Origin: Bolinopsis microptera
Lineage: Eukaryota; Ctenophora; Tentaculata; Lobata; Bolinopsidae
Direction: 5' to 3'
NCBI RefSeq assembly: GCF_026151205.1
Contig: NC_087080.1
Coordinates: forward strand, 6,492,797 to 6,552,796
Length of the DNA stretch: 60,000 nt
Part shown: one piece after another, positions 11,191 to 22,900 of the stretch
Position numbering within the stretch: the first letter of the stretch is position 1
Layout: every line of letters begins with the position of its first letter
Program-made: the position numbers and the translations under genes
Notes under the pieces: model-generated
What the model was told of the DNA's origin: nothing
The model's input: the letters and a program-made list of their open reading frames with translations, nothing else
Databases searched by the model: none

Positions 11191-14100
11191 AATCAGTTGT
11201 ACACATAGCTATTGTGTCAAAATTGCACTAGCATAATCATTCGGAAACCCCCCCCCCCCCCTCAGCTGATTACGTAATATCAGTAGTCAATGACTAGACA
11301 GGGTTATTGAAAATTACAAAGAATGCAATGGCGTCTGGACTCTGGACTTGAAACCAGCTAATAGTACATTTCATTAATGCCCTCTGAAAACCATAATATG
11401 TGAACGACCCCTTAGTAGAGACGAAATAGAGTAGTAAGACTAATAAACAGTTAAACTTAAACATTAATTGCGATATTAAAATTAAATGGGGTCTTCAGCC
11501 CGGCTATGAGTAATATTGGCACTATCCGTCGCGGAGTCGAGTCCGCGGCGGAGCCGCCGGACTCCGAGCGGACTCCAGCGGAGCCACCGGACTCCGAGCG
11601 GACTCCGGCGGTGCTCCGCCAAAATGTATTTACAGTGGACTCGAGTACATTTTGGCGGACTCCGAGCGGAGCCGAGCGGACTCCGAGCGGACTTTAAAGT
11701 CCGCCGCGGACTCCGAGCGGCTCCGCGGCGGCTCGGTGGAGTGTCCGCCGCGGACTAAGCCACTAGGCGGACTCCGGTCCGCCGCGGACTCCGGCGGAGT
11801 GCTTGGCGGACTCCGCCGGACCTCTCCGCCAGACTTGAGTCCGGCGGAGTCCGGCGGAGCTTGGCGGAGTCCACCAGCTCGGCGGACTCCGCTCGGAGTC
11901 CGCCGGACTCCAACAGAGTCCACTGACTTCCGACCTCCGTCTTCCGACCCTCGGCTAAATTTGTCACGTGACATACAACATAGCATTTTGCAATATTGTG
12001 GTCAGATGAAAAGGTCGCTGCGCTAGTGATAAACCTTAACCATTACCCTCACAATGTCAATAGTGTACAACTCTAGTCCTAACTTTGACCCTATAATGTA
12101 TAAACGTTGACCCTAACCCTCCACCAAACCGTCCGCAGCGAAATATCAATGTCATTGACTGGTCACGTGACCAAAACAATTTTTGTCATATTATCTCATA
12201 TGGGGAAGCGTTTTTAGCAAGCAAAAATACGTCGACCATCACAGGACGACGCCAGCCAGCACTCTCTACGCTCTTCGAGCTCCGATCGTCCTGTGACGAA
12301 GTAAGGACGAAGCCTGAGGTCCTCAGGTAACGTCGACCACCGATTGAAAATTCAAAGATTTTTTGACATAAAGGTCAAATGTAAAACTAAAATCTTGATG
12401 TTGATTGATTGACGACGTCAATTTTTGAGCACAGCGCGAGCGCATGCGGAAAAGGACCGCGTAGCTAGTCAAGATGTTGATAAATATTTGGCTTGTGGCG
12501 TGATGTGTTGCTCTAACTATAGCCCTCTCGCTTGCAGTAGCGCGCGACCGCTGGAGGCGGAAATGACCTGGTTAGCTAGGTAAACGCGATGTGCCTTGTA
12601 GGATGAAATCCTACTAGCTGACGCCACTCGCAGCTGTGCTGCTCGCTGTACGTCAGCGATCGAAATTTATACGCGTATCCCCCGTTAAGATGTGCCACTC
12701 GACGCGCCACACAATTTTTCTTGTTGCTCGTTGCACGTCGACGAACAACGAAGCTCGTTGCGACGCGACGCGCAATGAGCTGCCAGGCTAGGACATCCTG
12801 GTCCAACAAATTTTGGCGAGCGATTTTCTCCAAAAATTTAATGAGGGCGCCGACTTCCACTCTGGCTAGGTTTCTTCTTACCCAGCGCGGCGGGTCGGGT
12901 ACTCATGTACTTGATTATTGAGAGTACCCCATCTTATGAACGATAGTTACTGGGCCGCGCTCAGCCGGTCATTCCGCCTAATCTCTAACAACATTAAAGC
13001 CTGGGGTCCTCAGGTAAGAACGATAGATGAACTTACAGTTACATGTTACAATATATTTTGAAGTTTTTGAAGTATATTATATGTATTGATTATTCTGTGG
13101 CAAATAAAATTCTCTTTTTCTTAAATTCTCTTTTTCTTAATTCTTGTTCATTGAAATATTACCGCCAGCGAGGAGCTGCAGCTGCGACTGCAAGCCGTGT
13201 TACCCACTTCCCTGTACTGTATTGTGATCAGCATGAGTTTAATCAAAGTAATGTGTATCACTCGCTTCACTCGATCCGAAATTAAAGTATATAATCCTAC
13301 AACGCCAAGCTAGTAATAGAGTTTTATGAAAGCACTCTGGCCAAGTCAGTGGATTCTTTTTACCTAATTTTACCTCATCCCATTAAGGAACGCGCGCTGG
13401 GTAACAAGAAACCTAGCCAGAGTGGAAGTCGGCGCCCTCATTAAATTTTTGGAGAAAATCGCTCGCCAAAATTTGTTGGACCAGGACGATGTCCTAGCCT
13501 GGCAGCTCATTGCGCGTCGCAACGAGCTTCGTTGTTCGTCGACGTGCGACGAGCAACAAGAAAAATTGTGTGGCACGTCGGGTGGCACATCTTAACGGGT
13601 GATACGCGTATAAATTTCGATCGCTGACGTACAGCGAGCAGCACAGCTGCGAGTGGCGTCAGCTAGTAGGATTTCATCCTACAAGGCACATGCATCGCGT
13701 TTACCTAGCTAACCAGGTCATTTCCGCATCCGGCGGTCGCGCGCTACTGCAAGCGAGAGGGCTATAGTTAGACTTAAAGCAACACATCGCGCCACAAGCC
13801 AAATATTTATCAACATCTTGACTAGCTACGCGGTCCTTTTCCGCATGCGCTCGCGCTGTGCTCAAAAATTGACGTCGTCAATCAATTAACATCAAGATTT
13901 TAGTTTTACATTTGACCTTTATGTCAAAAAATCTTTGAATTTTCAATCGGTGGTCGACGTTACCTGAGGACCTCAGGCTTCGTCCTTAATTCGTCACAGG
14001 ACGATCGGAGCTCGACGAGCGTAGAGAGTGCTGACGTCGTCCTGTGATGGTCGACGTATTTTTGCTTGCTAAAAACGCTTCCCCATATGAGATAATATGA

Positions 14101-17100
14101 CAAAAATTGTTTTGGTCACGTGACCAGTCAATGACATTGATATTTCGCTGCGGACGGTTTGGTGGAGGGTTAGGGTCAACGTTTATACATTATAGGGTCA
14201 AAGTTAGGACTAGAGTTGTACACTATTGACATTGTGAGGTGTTAAGAGGCGTACTCGGATTTTAGCACGACAACTTACTTAACGGCCTATTTACTGCTCC
14301 AATTTTCCATGACTTCTAGAGATTATTTATTTCTTATATTTCATTAAATTGTGATGGTATTAATTTAACTACGTATAATGGGCTCCTTTTAACTAGAGTA
14401 TGGATATTCAGGTTCCGATATTATGGAATACCTCCCGGTTTGAGACTCACTCAGGGCATAGTTCAAACCCAAACTCTCAGTGTACAATGGTAGATTTATG
14501 ACAGGAATTTATGTTATAATTATGGACTTCGAACTTTCAGGTTAATTTATGTCTAGAGTTTTAACTTCGAACTTTTAGATGAATTTATATCTGGAAGATA
14601 ACCAATTAAAACAAGGGAATATGGATTGTAAAATAATGCAAGACCAATCCAATAGTACATAAAATAAGTGTTCAATCTCATGGTAAAGTCCGTTACCCTA
14701 AATCAGTTGGGTAGCTGGGTGATCAATGGAAACTGGTGTGTATTGTAACGGGCTGGCTGACTCTCTCTCTGGACGATGGACAGGTAGCTGCTATATCATG
14801 GCTACGTTCCTTCAATGCTGCCAACGAGGGCAGAATCCGTGGGAGGGGAATGTCCTAGAAAGGGACAAATTATTAGCAAATGACGGATTAATTAAAGACA
14901 ATAATATACTAACTAGGATAAAATTAAACAAGATAAAGTTAAATTAGAATGAACTGTAGAATACTAAATATGTAAGAACTTATCAATAAATGCTCAAATG
15001 ACTTACGAGGTAATAATGTAGGTGCTGCTAAGGTTAGGACAAGCAACCAGGTAGGATAGGCTCACCACAATATTACCTAGGAAGGTATAAACCTATTAGA
15101 ATTTAATTACTAACCAATCGGGAATGACTTTAGTATTACGAACAATGTGAATCAATAAATTGGGAATAACATTGCTATGAACAACATCTAATGAATGGGT
15201 TACATAATAATAGAACAATACCTCGAGCAACAAACTTCCTAGCTCAGCGGGAATTTACGGAAGTGACGGGAACCAATTGCAATGTTCTGGTGACTTCTGG
15301 CGGGGAAGAAAGGATAAGTATTTTAGTCGCATAATATACTAAGACTTTTGAACTCATGGGATTAATCTTAACCTAATTATGCATGATACTGATACAGTCT
15401 TTAGGAACAAAATACTAAGGTCAATCATTTAAAATAAAAGATTACAAACCTATTTATGAAACTAGTGACGTGGGAGAGAGCGCAGCATACTAACACCCGG
15501 GCCGTGTAGGGAAAACCAATCATAGGAGAGGCGTTCGGGAAAAGGCTAAAGGCAGACGGCCCTGAGAATCTTGTGTGTTCATCTTTTGTAGTCTAGGTGT
15601 TCTGTGGAAGAGGAGCTCCAGTGGAAGAGGCGGTCCACGCGTTATCCAGGAGAGTTGCAAACAAACAGGTTATTGCAAACAGGTTATTGCAAACAAACAG
15701 GTTTAATAATACAAATACAGGTTTTTTAAAACTGGTTAAAATATTGTTCCACTAATTGATGAATTCAATAACTCTATTACCCCAATAATTTCTTTGTAAA
15801 TAATTCTAATAACACTAAATGTCCTTTCTGACCAATGGCTGCAGTGTTCTGCAAACCTCTCGAATCAGATCTTAATCATATAAGTGATCACTTAATTCAT
15901 CTTTATGAAACCTAATGCCAAGGAATTAAACTGGAATTAAACGCAGCATACTGGGGTTCAACTTAACTTCTAGTTCTGAGGTACTACACACGTCCCTAAC
16001 ATGTCCCCGATCGATTTTAGGACGTCCCCGTCATAACAACCCCATCTATAATTTAAGAACTTTATAAAATGATGCCCTTTCCTTTAATCGTTTTTTAAAA
16101 AAAATCGTACATTTAAAAAACTACTCGAAAAGCTAACTATCTTTTCTTCAAAACAAACTCTAAATTCTTGGGCATAAGGTTTGATAAAATTTAATATAAC
16201 GGGTGGATCTGGATTTCTAGGAATATCCGGACTAATTAAATTTGCACAGAGAATTTCGGAATTTCTAAGAAATTTAGAGCCACTAATGCCATTATCAGGA
16301 ATTAAAGGATTTCCAGGAATCTGGTATAAATGTTGGTGTGTCATGATTAATATATACAGACTTGTTGCCACAAGCTTCAATAAATTAATTTTTTAATAAA
16401 AGAAAAAAAAAAGAAAAGAAATATACATGCCCACAACTTAATACCTATAATTAAAGTCATTGTCCTCGTGGTCATTGTAGTGGTCATTGTAGCGTGCATC
16501 TTGGCTGCTGAAAGCCATGTTGTCAAAGTTGTTGGACTGTTGTCCATAGTAATTTATGTTAGGTAGTCCGATGCTCACACGTGATCCTTGGTAATTGTAT
16601 GGGAGGTTGAGGCCATTATTGTAAGCGGGAGTATCGGTATTTGGGTTTACAGGCTGAACTTCACGTGGTACGACTTGGCTGATTGCATTAACAGATAGTA
16701 AATCAATAATAGTGTTTAACTTATTGGTCGTGTCATTAATGTCCGGTGTAACGACTGTATCCACAGCGTTGACAGCTTGGGTCCTAGATAGGGAAGCGTT
16801 TTTGCAGTTGATGAGAAGGTCTGCCCTCTCTAAAAGTTGTTCATTTTGTAGCTCAGGTGTTTCTCTAAGTCGGGCACTGATATTGGCATCCTGTATGTTA
16901 TTTATGAAGCTATCTCTTAGTGCATTGTCCCTCACAAGTACTAACTCGTCTCCGGGGTAGGCCTTCTTAGCAATGTTGTACAATTTAATATAGAAAGCTC
17001 TCACAGACTCATTACGTTGGCGCAGGGTCTTCCTCAGTGAAGACTTCGACTCTTCCCTATTTCCTCCTCCGATCCCTAATTCTCTCCTCAGCACTATCAA

Positions 17101-20100
17101 CAATTCCTCAAAGGTGATCTCTGGTCTTATATGCCTCTCCACCGCGAGTAGACACTCATCAGATAAGCAATTTATGAGAATGTGGGGTATCTCGTTATCT
17201 CTAGCTCCGATACTATCGACATAGCTCTGGAAACGCCGGATGTATAACTCTAAGTCATTGTCCATTCTTAACAAAGGAGGTGCTCGGAGAAATTGAAGTG
17301 GGGCTCCTTGATTAACACGATTTTGCCTAGGAGGTATCGGAGGTTGAACTTCACCCTGTCCAATATCGAGGATGTCATTATCACGTTCGGCCATTCCTAT
17401 TTATGAATATTAGAGGTAATTACTTAAGCTAATGTGTTCAAATAATGTATAAGAGCATTGCAAAAAAATTTTTAACTATTTGTAAGCATCATGTGTACTA
17501 TATGTGAAAAGAATGCTAGAGAGATGCAGGATTTTGGTAAGAATAGGCAGTTAACTTAAATTCGCGCAACTCCGGAAGTTTTGGAATCTTACTCGGTGAA
17601 ACTTATTCCACAAGGTTGCAAACTTAACGCGAGTTGAGGAACATTCACACAATGGTCACCAGAGACCTAATTGCGGAGTTACCCCAACAAGGCCTTTCAT
17701 GGCAGTCTACTTCCAGACTGGAACTTCGAAACACCTAACTTCTTAACTTAAAGGCGCAAAATTCCAAGCTTCAACAAACAAATAATTTAGAATAATCAAA
17801 TAGCAATAACTACGGCTGATGATCAATAACTCCATTTTCGTTTCTTGCTATTATGATACTTTATAGTAATGACACGTTCATGACCGATCAAATTTTTATA
17901 GTGCATTTTCTCACAAAAGCATGGCCTCAAAATATCTGCAAATAATTATCTATTGAAATGATTAAATAGTGTATGTGGAGCTATTGAACATCACCGGACA
18001 ATGTTAAAACTTGTGTTGTGCGAATTTCCCGGTCTACATTTCTAAAAATAACTATAAGCTTCCAACTACACGTAAAAATAATCTTGACTAAAATTTAAGA
18101 ACAATAAACTAATTTGGCTATTCTTCGATCAGCCGAATCTACTTATAGTTACACAATTCAAAACACAGCACAAAAGGGTTTGCTGCTTAAAAAAAACAAT
18201 ATTCTAACTTATTTATTTTCGCTACAACATCTGACCTTGCAAGTTCTCTCAACTTTGTTCGTAACTAAAAGACAGGCGTTATCCTTCTTCACACTCTGTA
18301 TAATACTTGAATTACTGCAGCTGCTGACCTGTCTCAGTATTCTGCGGAAACTTCAAGATAAAAAATAATAATACTGCCTAATGCAGTAAACAATCAATAT
18401 GCATTAATAACTGTGCAGCCACCAGCCAACACTCACAACTTAAAATACCCTGCATCCAATAAAATTTGTATCCCTTATCTCCCAACATATTTCCAACTAT
18501 GCCAACTTTAACCAATATACCCTTTATCAAATCTTATATTACTCGTATCATCTCGTATCATCTCAATTCATCTTCCCCATCTTCACGTCCGCATACCCTA
18601 TTATACTAAATCATCTTTATTTCTAAACAACAACCCCTTCATCAAATCTCCCTCTGTCTCATCATAATTCAAATATCTTCTCTTCCTCACGTCCGCATAC
18701 CCTATAACGCTAAATCATCCTTATTTCTAAACAACAACCCCTTTATCAAATCTCCCTCTGTCTCATCATAATTCAAATATCTCCTCTTCTTCACGTCCGC
18801 ATACCCTATAACGCTAAATCATGTTGCCAATCTTAGTTTCAAGGTTCGAAGGGTCGTACTGGATCTGAAGTGTTTCTAACCACCAAGCGCGCATTTGGCG
18901 GTATCACAACACCCAAATAACAGATAAGAAGCCCATCTACTAATTAAAACTAACGCCTTGTCAACAACCATTATAGCACCTCCTCCCAATAAACTTCACA
19001 ACATCTTCTAAACCCCGTATCCCTTTAGCCGGCTAATAGTTTATACTGCAGTTTAATATATCTCCCCATAATATACTTGTCTCACATTTCAACATCTCAT
19101 AATATTCCGTAATCTTCTCAACTTTATCATCTCCTCTCATCATTCCCATATTTACCCAATTATACGGCCGTATATTACCTATGGTATTTATCACCACTTT
19201 CCCTTTCACATCATCATCATATCTATGACTACTCAATATCATCACATCGTCATCTCATTTACCAAATCTCTTCCCAATTCTCATCATCATATCCCTCTTG
19301 CCCAAATATCCACTTCTACACTAAACCATTATCTCATCATCAAAACTTCTCTGTTGTGGCTTCATCATTCTATGGTGATGGCTGCAACAACTACTATCAA
19401 TGTAAATAAACAAATTGCACTAACGGTGCACTAACAAAAAAAAACAAGTAAACTAAAGTTTGGCGTCTCTTCCAGATTTTTGAAATTTTGCTACCAAAAT
19501 TTGTACAGAGAGAGCCGCATTAGGGCTACATTGTTAAGAGGCGTACTCGGATTTTAGCACGACAACTTACTTAACGGCCTATTTACTGCTCCAATTTTCC
19601 ATGACTTCTAGAGATTATTTATTTCTTATATTTCATTAAATTGTGATGGTATTAATTTAACTACGTATAATGGGCTCCTTTTAACTAGAGTATGGATATT
19701 CAGGTTCCGATATTATGGAATACCTCCCGGTTTGAGACTCACTCAGGGCATAGTTCAAACCCAAACTCTCAGTGTACAATGGTAGATTTATGACAGGAAT
19801 TTATGTTATAATTATGGACTTCGAACTTTCAGGTTAATTTATGTCTAGAGTTTTAACTTCGAACTTTTAGATGAATTTATATCTGGAAGATAACCAATTA
19901 AAACAAGGGAATATGGATTGTAAAATAATGCAAGACCAATCCAATAGTACATAAAATAAGTGTTCAATCTCATGGTAAAGTCCGTTACCCTAAATCAGTT
20001 GGGTAGCTGGGTGATCAATGGAAACTGGTGTGTATTGTAACGGGCTGGCTGACTCTCTCTCTGGACGATGGACAGGTAGCTGCTATATCATGGCTACGTT

Positions 20101-21999
20101 CCTTCAATGCTGCCAACGAGGGCAGAATCCGTGGGAGGGGAATGTCCTAGAAAGGGACAAATTATTAGCAAATGACGGATTAATTAAAGACAATAATATA
20201 CTAACTAGGATAAAATTAAACAAGATAAAGTTAAATTAGAATGAACTGTAGAATACTAAATATGTAAGAACTTATCAATAAATGCTCAAATGACTTACGA
20301 GGTAATAATGTAGGTGCTGCTAAGGTTAGGACAAGCAACCAGGTAGGATAGGCTCACCACAATATTACCTAGGAAGGTATAAACCTATTAGAATTTAATT
20401 ACTAACCAATCGGGAATGACTTTAGTATTACGAACAATGTGAATCAATAAATTGGGAATAACATTGCTATGAACAACATCTAATGAATGGGTTACATAAT
20501 AATAGAACAATACCTCGAGCAACAAACTTCCTAGCTCAGCGGGAATTTACGGAAGTGACGGGAACCAATTGCAATGTTCTGGTGACTTCTGGCGGGGAAG
20601 AAAGGATAAGTATTTTAGTCGCATAATATACTAAGACTTTTGAACTCATGGGATTAATCTTAACCTAATTATGCATGATACTGATACAGTCTTTAGGAAC
20701 AAAATACTAAGGTCAATCATTTAAAATAAAAGATTACAAACCTATTTATGAAACTAGTGACGTGGGAGAGAGCGCAGCATACTAACACCCGGGCCGTGTA
20801 GGGAAAACCAATCATAGGAGAGGCGTTCGGGAAAAGGCTAAAGGCAGACGGCCCTGAGAATCTTGTGTGTTCATCTTTTGTAGTCTAGGTGTTCTGTGGA
20901 AGAGGAGCTCCAGTGGAAGAGGCGGTCCACGCGTTATCCAGGAGAGTTGCAAACAAACAGGTTATTGCAAACAGGTTATTGCAAACAAACAGGTTTAATA
21001 ATACAAATACAGGTTTTTTAAAACTGGTTAAAATATTGTTCCACTAATTGATGAATTCAATAACTCTATTACCCCAATAATTTCTTTGTAAATAATTCTA
21101 ATAACACTAAATGTCCTTTCTGACCAATGGCTGCAGTGTTCTGCAAACCTCTCGAATCAGATCTTAATCATATAAGTGATCACTTAATTCATCTTTATGA
21201 AACCTAATGCCAAGGAATTAAACTGGAATTAAACGCAGCATACTGGGGTTCAACTTAACTTCTAGTTCTGAGGTACTACACACGTCCCTAACATGAGGGT
21301 AATGGTTAAGGTTTATCACTAGCGCAGCGACCTTTTCATCTGACCACAATATTGCAAAATGCTATGTTGTATGTCACGTGACAAATTTAGCCGAGGGTCG
21401 GAAGACGGAGGTCGGAAGTCAGTGGACTCTGTTGGAGTCCGGCGGACTCCGAGCGGAGTCCGCCGAGCTGGCGGAGTCCGCCAAGCTCCGCCGGACTCCG
21501 CCGGATTCAAGTCTGGCGGAGAGGTCCGGCGGAGTCCGCCAAGCACTCCGCCGGAGTCCGCGGCGGACCGGAGTCCGCCTAGTGGCTTAGTCCGCGGCGG
21601 ACACTCCACCGAGCCGCCGCGGAGCCGCTCGGAGTCCGCGGCGGACTTTAAAGTCCGCTCGGAGTCCGCTCGGCTCCGCTCGGAGTCCGCCAAAATGTAC
21701 TCGAGTCCACTGTAAATACATTTTGGCGGAGCACCGCCGGAGTCCGCTCGGAGTCCGGCGGCTCCGCCGGAGTCCGCTCGGAGTCCGCTCGGAGTCCGCT
21801 CGGAGTCCGGCGGCTCCGCCGCGGACTCGACTCCGCGACGGATAGTGCCGTAATATTAGTATCACCTTCACTGACCTGTCAGAGAGGTGTCCAGATATAG
21901 TAATAGATATTGTCAGTGTGAGGTAGAGGATACAATCTAGAAAATTCTTTTGGAGGTTTGTTAGTCCTAGGTCACATGACACCTCTTGTGTTATCACTC
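10077..21999 (-). CDS. MFS transporter, SVOP/SLC22-like, split by a 10.8-kb intron
   Basis: Two exons are visible: 21999-21876 and 11067-10077 (stop TAG at 10077-10079). The donor AG|GTCAGT at 21875 and acceptor GGTAG| at 11068 restore one codon and rebuild the Major Facilitator signature G-H-L-S-D-R-F-G-R-R across the junction. Further marks are SRALIGFCVGLNL (TM4, conserved Arg) and about ten hydrophobic segments, with a Ser/Asp/Glu-rich cytosolic loop (TNSDSDTEEK) between the halves. About 370 residues are visible; MFS proteins usually have 450-550, so TM1 and the N-terminus belong to an exon upstream of 22000 that I could not find. The stop follows TM12 directly; an alternative donor GAG|GTACGA near it would allow a further C-terminal exon. 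Substrate unknown; SVOP versus SLC22 placement is an inference. Confidence 0.85.
11116..11411. mobile_element. 296-bp MITE, TTA target duplication
   Basis: The ends GGGGTCGTTCACATATTA and TAATATGTGAACGACCCC are inverted repeats; TTA flanks both ends (11113-11115 and 11412-11414). It contains poly-C tracts at about 11161-11185 and 11250-11262. A shorter relative lies at 37585-37744. A 3-bp TTA duplication fits PIF/Harbinger-like elements, but that assignment is an inference. Confidence 0.8.
12894..13385. other. central spacer of the foldback element
   Basis: About 490 bp, AT-rich, between the two arms. No ORF of interest. The piece near 12945-12990 (TGGGCCGCGCTCAGCC) recurs inverted near 27455-27490, showing related elements elsewhere in the window. 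Confidence 0.5.
14240..16001 (-). repeat. LTR (downstream copy in element orientation)
   Basis: 1762 bp, TG...CA ends on both strands. On reading I noticed no difference from the copy at 19532. It contains a small open frame shared with the other copy, which I do not consider a gene. Confidence 0.93.
16438..17394 (-). CDS. Gag-like protein of the LTR element
   Basis: 318 residues, ATG at 17394. The middle resembles the retrotransposon gag capsid domain of Ty3/Gypsy-type elements: the block after LELYIRRFQSYVDSI (about residues 48-62), an Arg/Glu-rich central helix region, and ERADLLINCKNA (about 191-202). The N-terminus is Pro/Gln-rich. The C-terminus is rich in Asn, Asp and Tyr and lacks a CCHC zinc knuckle. 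The ORF is intact and uninterrupted, but no pol follows: the 436 bp to the next LTR are non-coding. The protein would package element RNA only if reverse transcriptase came from another element. Confidence 0.8.
   Translation of the reverse strand: MAERDNDILDIGQGEVQPPIPPRQNRVNQGAPLQFLRAPPLLRMDNDLELYIRRFQSYVDSIGARDNEIPHILINCLSDECLLAVERHIRPEITFEELLIVLRRELGIGGGNREESKSSLRKTLRQRNESVRAFYIKLYNIAKKAYPGDELVLVRDNALRDSFINNIQDANISARLRETPELQNEQLLERADLLINCKNASLSRTQAVNAVDTVVTPDINDTTNKLNTIIDLLSVNAISQVVPREVQPVNPNTDTPAYNNGLNLPYNYQGSRVSIGLPNINYYGQQSNNFDNMAFSSQDARYNDHYNDHEDNDFNYRY
17395..19531. other. long leader between gag and the upstream LTR
   Basis: 2.1 kb with no credible ORF on the gag strand. The part about 18400-19430 is pyrimidine-rich on the plus strand (many TCATC, CTCATC and ACGTCCGCATACCCTAT repeats near 18580, 18690 and 18795). 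It takes the place of the short leader expected in an autonomous element. Confidence 0.5.
19532..21293 (-). repeat. LTR (upstream copy in element orientation)
   Basis: Same length and, by eye, same sequence as 14240-16001. Its promoter would read into the gag leader towards lower coordinates. Confidence 0.93.
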
Positions 22000-22004
22000 C
22001 TGGG

Positions 22005-22230
22005 GGAGGGAGAGAGTTGAATTGTTACTTCAGAAATCGATTAAAAATAACAAATCAAGTTTTTCTACTTATGAATATATTACATATTTGGAAATCAAGC
22101 GTAGGATATTGACAATTGAGAGATGAAGCATCTTACTATATATAAAGCGAGACGATATATATATATATATATATATAATAAATAGTTGTTGTTTGGTTTC
22201 CCAAAGAGAGTGCTCGACTGCAGTTAAGCA
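22005..22230. other. intron or upstream region of the MFS gene with (AT)n
   Basis: AT-rich; an AT dinucleotide run lies at about 22153-22182, after ATATATAAAGCGAGACGATA, which recurs inverted at about 59295-59330. No exon recognised. Confidence 0.5.
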
Positions 22231-22237
22231 GGAGCAT

Positions 22238-22360
22238 TATAATTCGAACAATTGAAACAAATCAAATTGGCGGGCACTGATGATTGGTATTGTTTTTATA
22301 CATATCATGAAACGGATCGTTTGCCCGCCAATTTGATTTGTTTCAATTGTTCGAATTATA
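22238..22360. mobile_element. 123-bp hairpin MITE
   Basis: 38-bp terminal inverted repeats (22238-22275 and 22323-22360; inner end GGCGGGC/GCCCGCC) enclose 47 bp. It is inserted into the (AT)n end of the repeat that also occurs near 59300. The TA-rich flanks make the target duplication unreadable. Confidence 0.8.
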
Positions 22361-22375
22361 TATATATATGGATAT

Positions 22376-22541
22376 ATGGATTCGTGCCATTTTACTGACA
22401 CCAGGGCATCAACTTTAATGCGACCTTCCGCAAAAACCGTAAAAGATATACAAAAAATTAAAAATTGGCCAAGGAATAAGAATTTTAATGCCCAAAATTT
22501 GGACTCCCAAGTGGTGTCAAAAACGCAAATTAAATAGGTAA
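22376..22541 (+). repeat. dispersed repeat, partner at 59085-59310
   Basis: Contains GTGCCATTTTACTGACACCA, CGCAAAAACCGTAAAAGATA and AAGTGGTGTCAAAAACGC, each also present in reverse orientation at the other end of the window with small differences. Confidence 0.75.
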
Positions 22542-22642
22542 TTCATATCCTGTCATCACTCCTGGAGTAATGGATATTATATGTTTATTTCAATAAATAT
22601 GATAATCAATAAATTAGAATAGAATCTAGTCTTCTTTTCAGC

Positions 22643-22900
22643 TCACTCTTCAGCAACCTCTTCCTCTACATTCTCAACCTCATCATCAACTTCCTCATCT
22701 TCATCATCAACATCATCACCCCTGTCTTCATCGCTGGTGGTGTGTGCGAGATTTAGGTCCAGTTCGTCAACAGGTATTGCTTTCTCATAATACCGTCCTC
22801 TGTGTCCTCTCACTGCAATCAAAACTGTTTTAAGTAGCTCAAATCGCAAACGACGTCTAAGATTTGCCATGATGAGGCTTTTATCCTGGCTGGTCTTGGC
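22643..22900 (-). CDS. acidic-tailed ORF, possibly transposon-derived
   Basis: Minus-strand frame after an acceptor-like TTCTGGCAG, ending TGA at 22643-22645. A basic part (ANLRRRLRFELLKTVLIAVR) is followed by a long Asp/Glu tail. AATAAA lies on the same strand shortly downstream, near 22595. The segment is bounded by the direct repeat AAATAGGTAAT (about 22531-22541 and 22924-22934), as if inserted into the dispersed repeat. The basic block resembles C-terminal tails I associate with proteins of unclassified metazoan transposons; that is recollection, not a search result. Could also be a true terminal exon. Confidence 0.4.
   Translation of the reverse strand, partial: AKTSQDKSLIMANLRRRLRFELLKTVLIAVRGHRGRYYEKAIPVDELDLNLAHTTSDEDRGDDVDDEDEEVDDEVENVEEEVAEE

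Larger units (their letters stand above)
14240..21293 (-). mobile_element. non-autonomous LTR retrotransposon (gag only)
   Basis: Two direct 1762-bp LTRs (14240-16001 and 19532-21293) start TGTTAAGAGG and end CCCTAACA in plus orientation (TG...CA). The 5-bp duplication TGAGG flanks the element (14235-14239, 21294-21298). The gag ORF is on the minus strand, so the element reads from 21293 to 14240. A purine-rich ATCGGGGACA abuts the downstream LTR in that orientation (16002 onwards), fitting a polypurine tract. No TGG-type primer-binding site is evident next to the other LTR. The 3.5-kb interior has no protease, reverse transcriptase or integrase reading frame. Confidence 0.93.
11518..21849. 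mobile_element. foldback element with ~1.4-kb inverted arms, interrupted by an LTR element
   Basis: Left arm 11518 to about 12893; right arm about 13386-14239 continuing at 21299-21849. The ends begin GGCACTATCCGTCGCGGAGT in inverted orientation, and the 8-bp duplication GTAATATT flanks both (11510-11517, 21850-21857). Removing the nested retrotransposon and one copy of its duplication leaves about 3.27 kb with a roughly 490-bp AT-rich centre and no transposase ORF. The outer about 430 bp of each arm is a GC-rich mosaic of GGACTCCGAGCGGACTCCG-like units. Arms differ by scattered substitutions and a small unit-number difference, so the element is not brand new. An 8-bp duplication fits hAT, P or Merlin-like transposases; superfamily not decided. 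Confidence 0.85.

Noticed and set aside
11506-12026. Overlapping open frames of 60-124 codons on both strands
   Set aside because: They are by-products of the GC-rich repeat arms of the foldback element; the same frames recur mirrored at 21319-21997.
12110-12125. Telomere-like ACCCTAACCCT
   Set aside because: Only a two-unit match in the foldback arm; no array.
14726-14947. 73-codon frame, identical at 20018-20239
   Set aside because: It lies inside both LTRs, has no recognised domain, and is on the strand opposite to gag.
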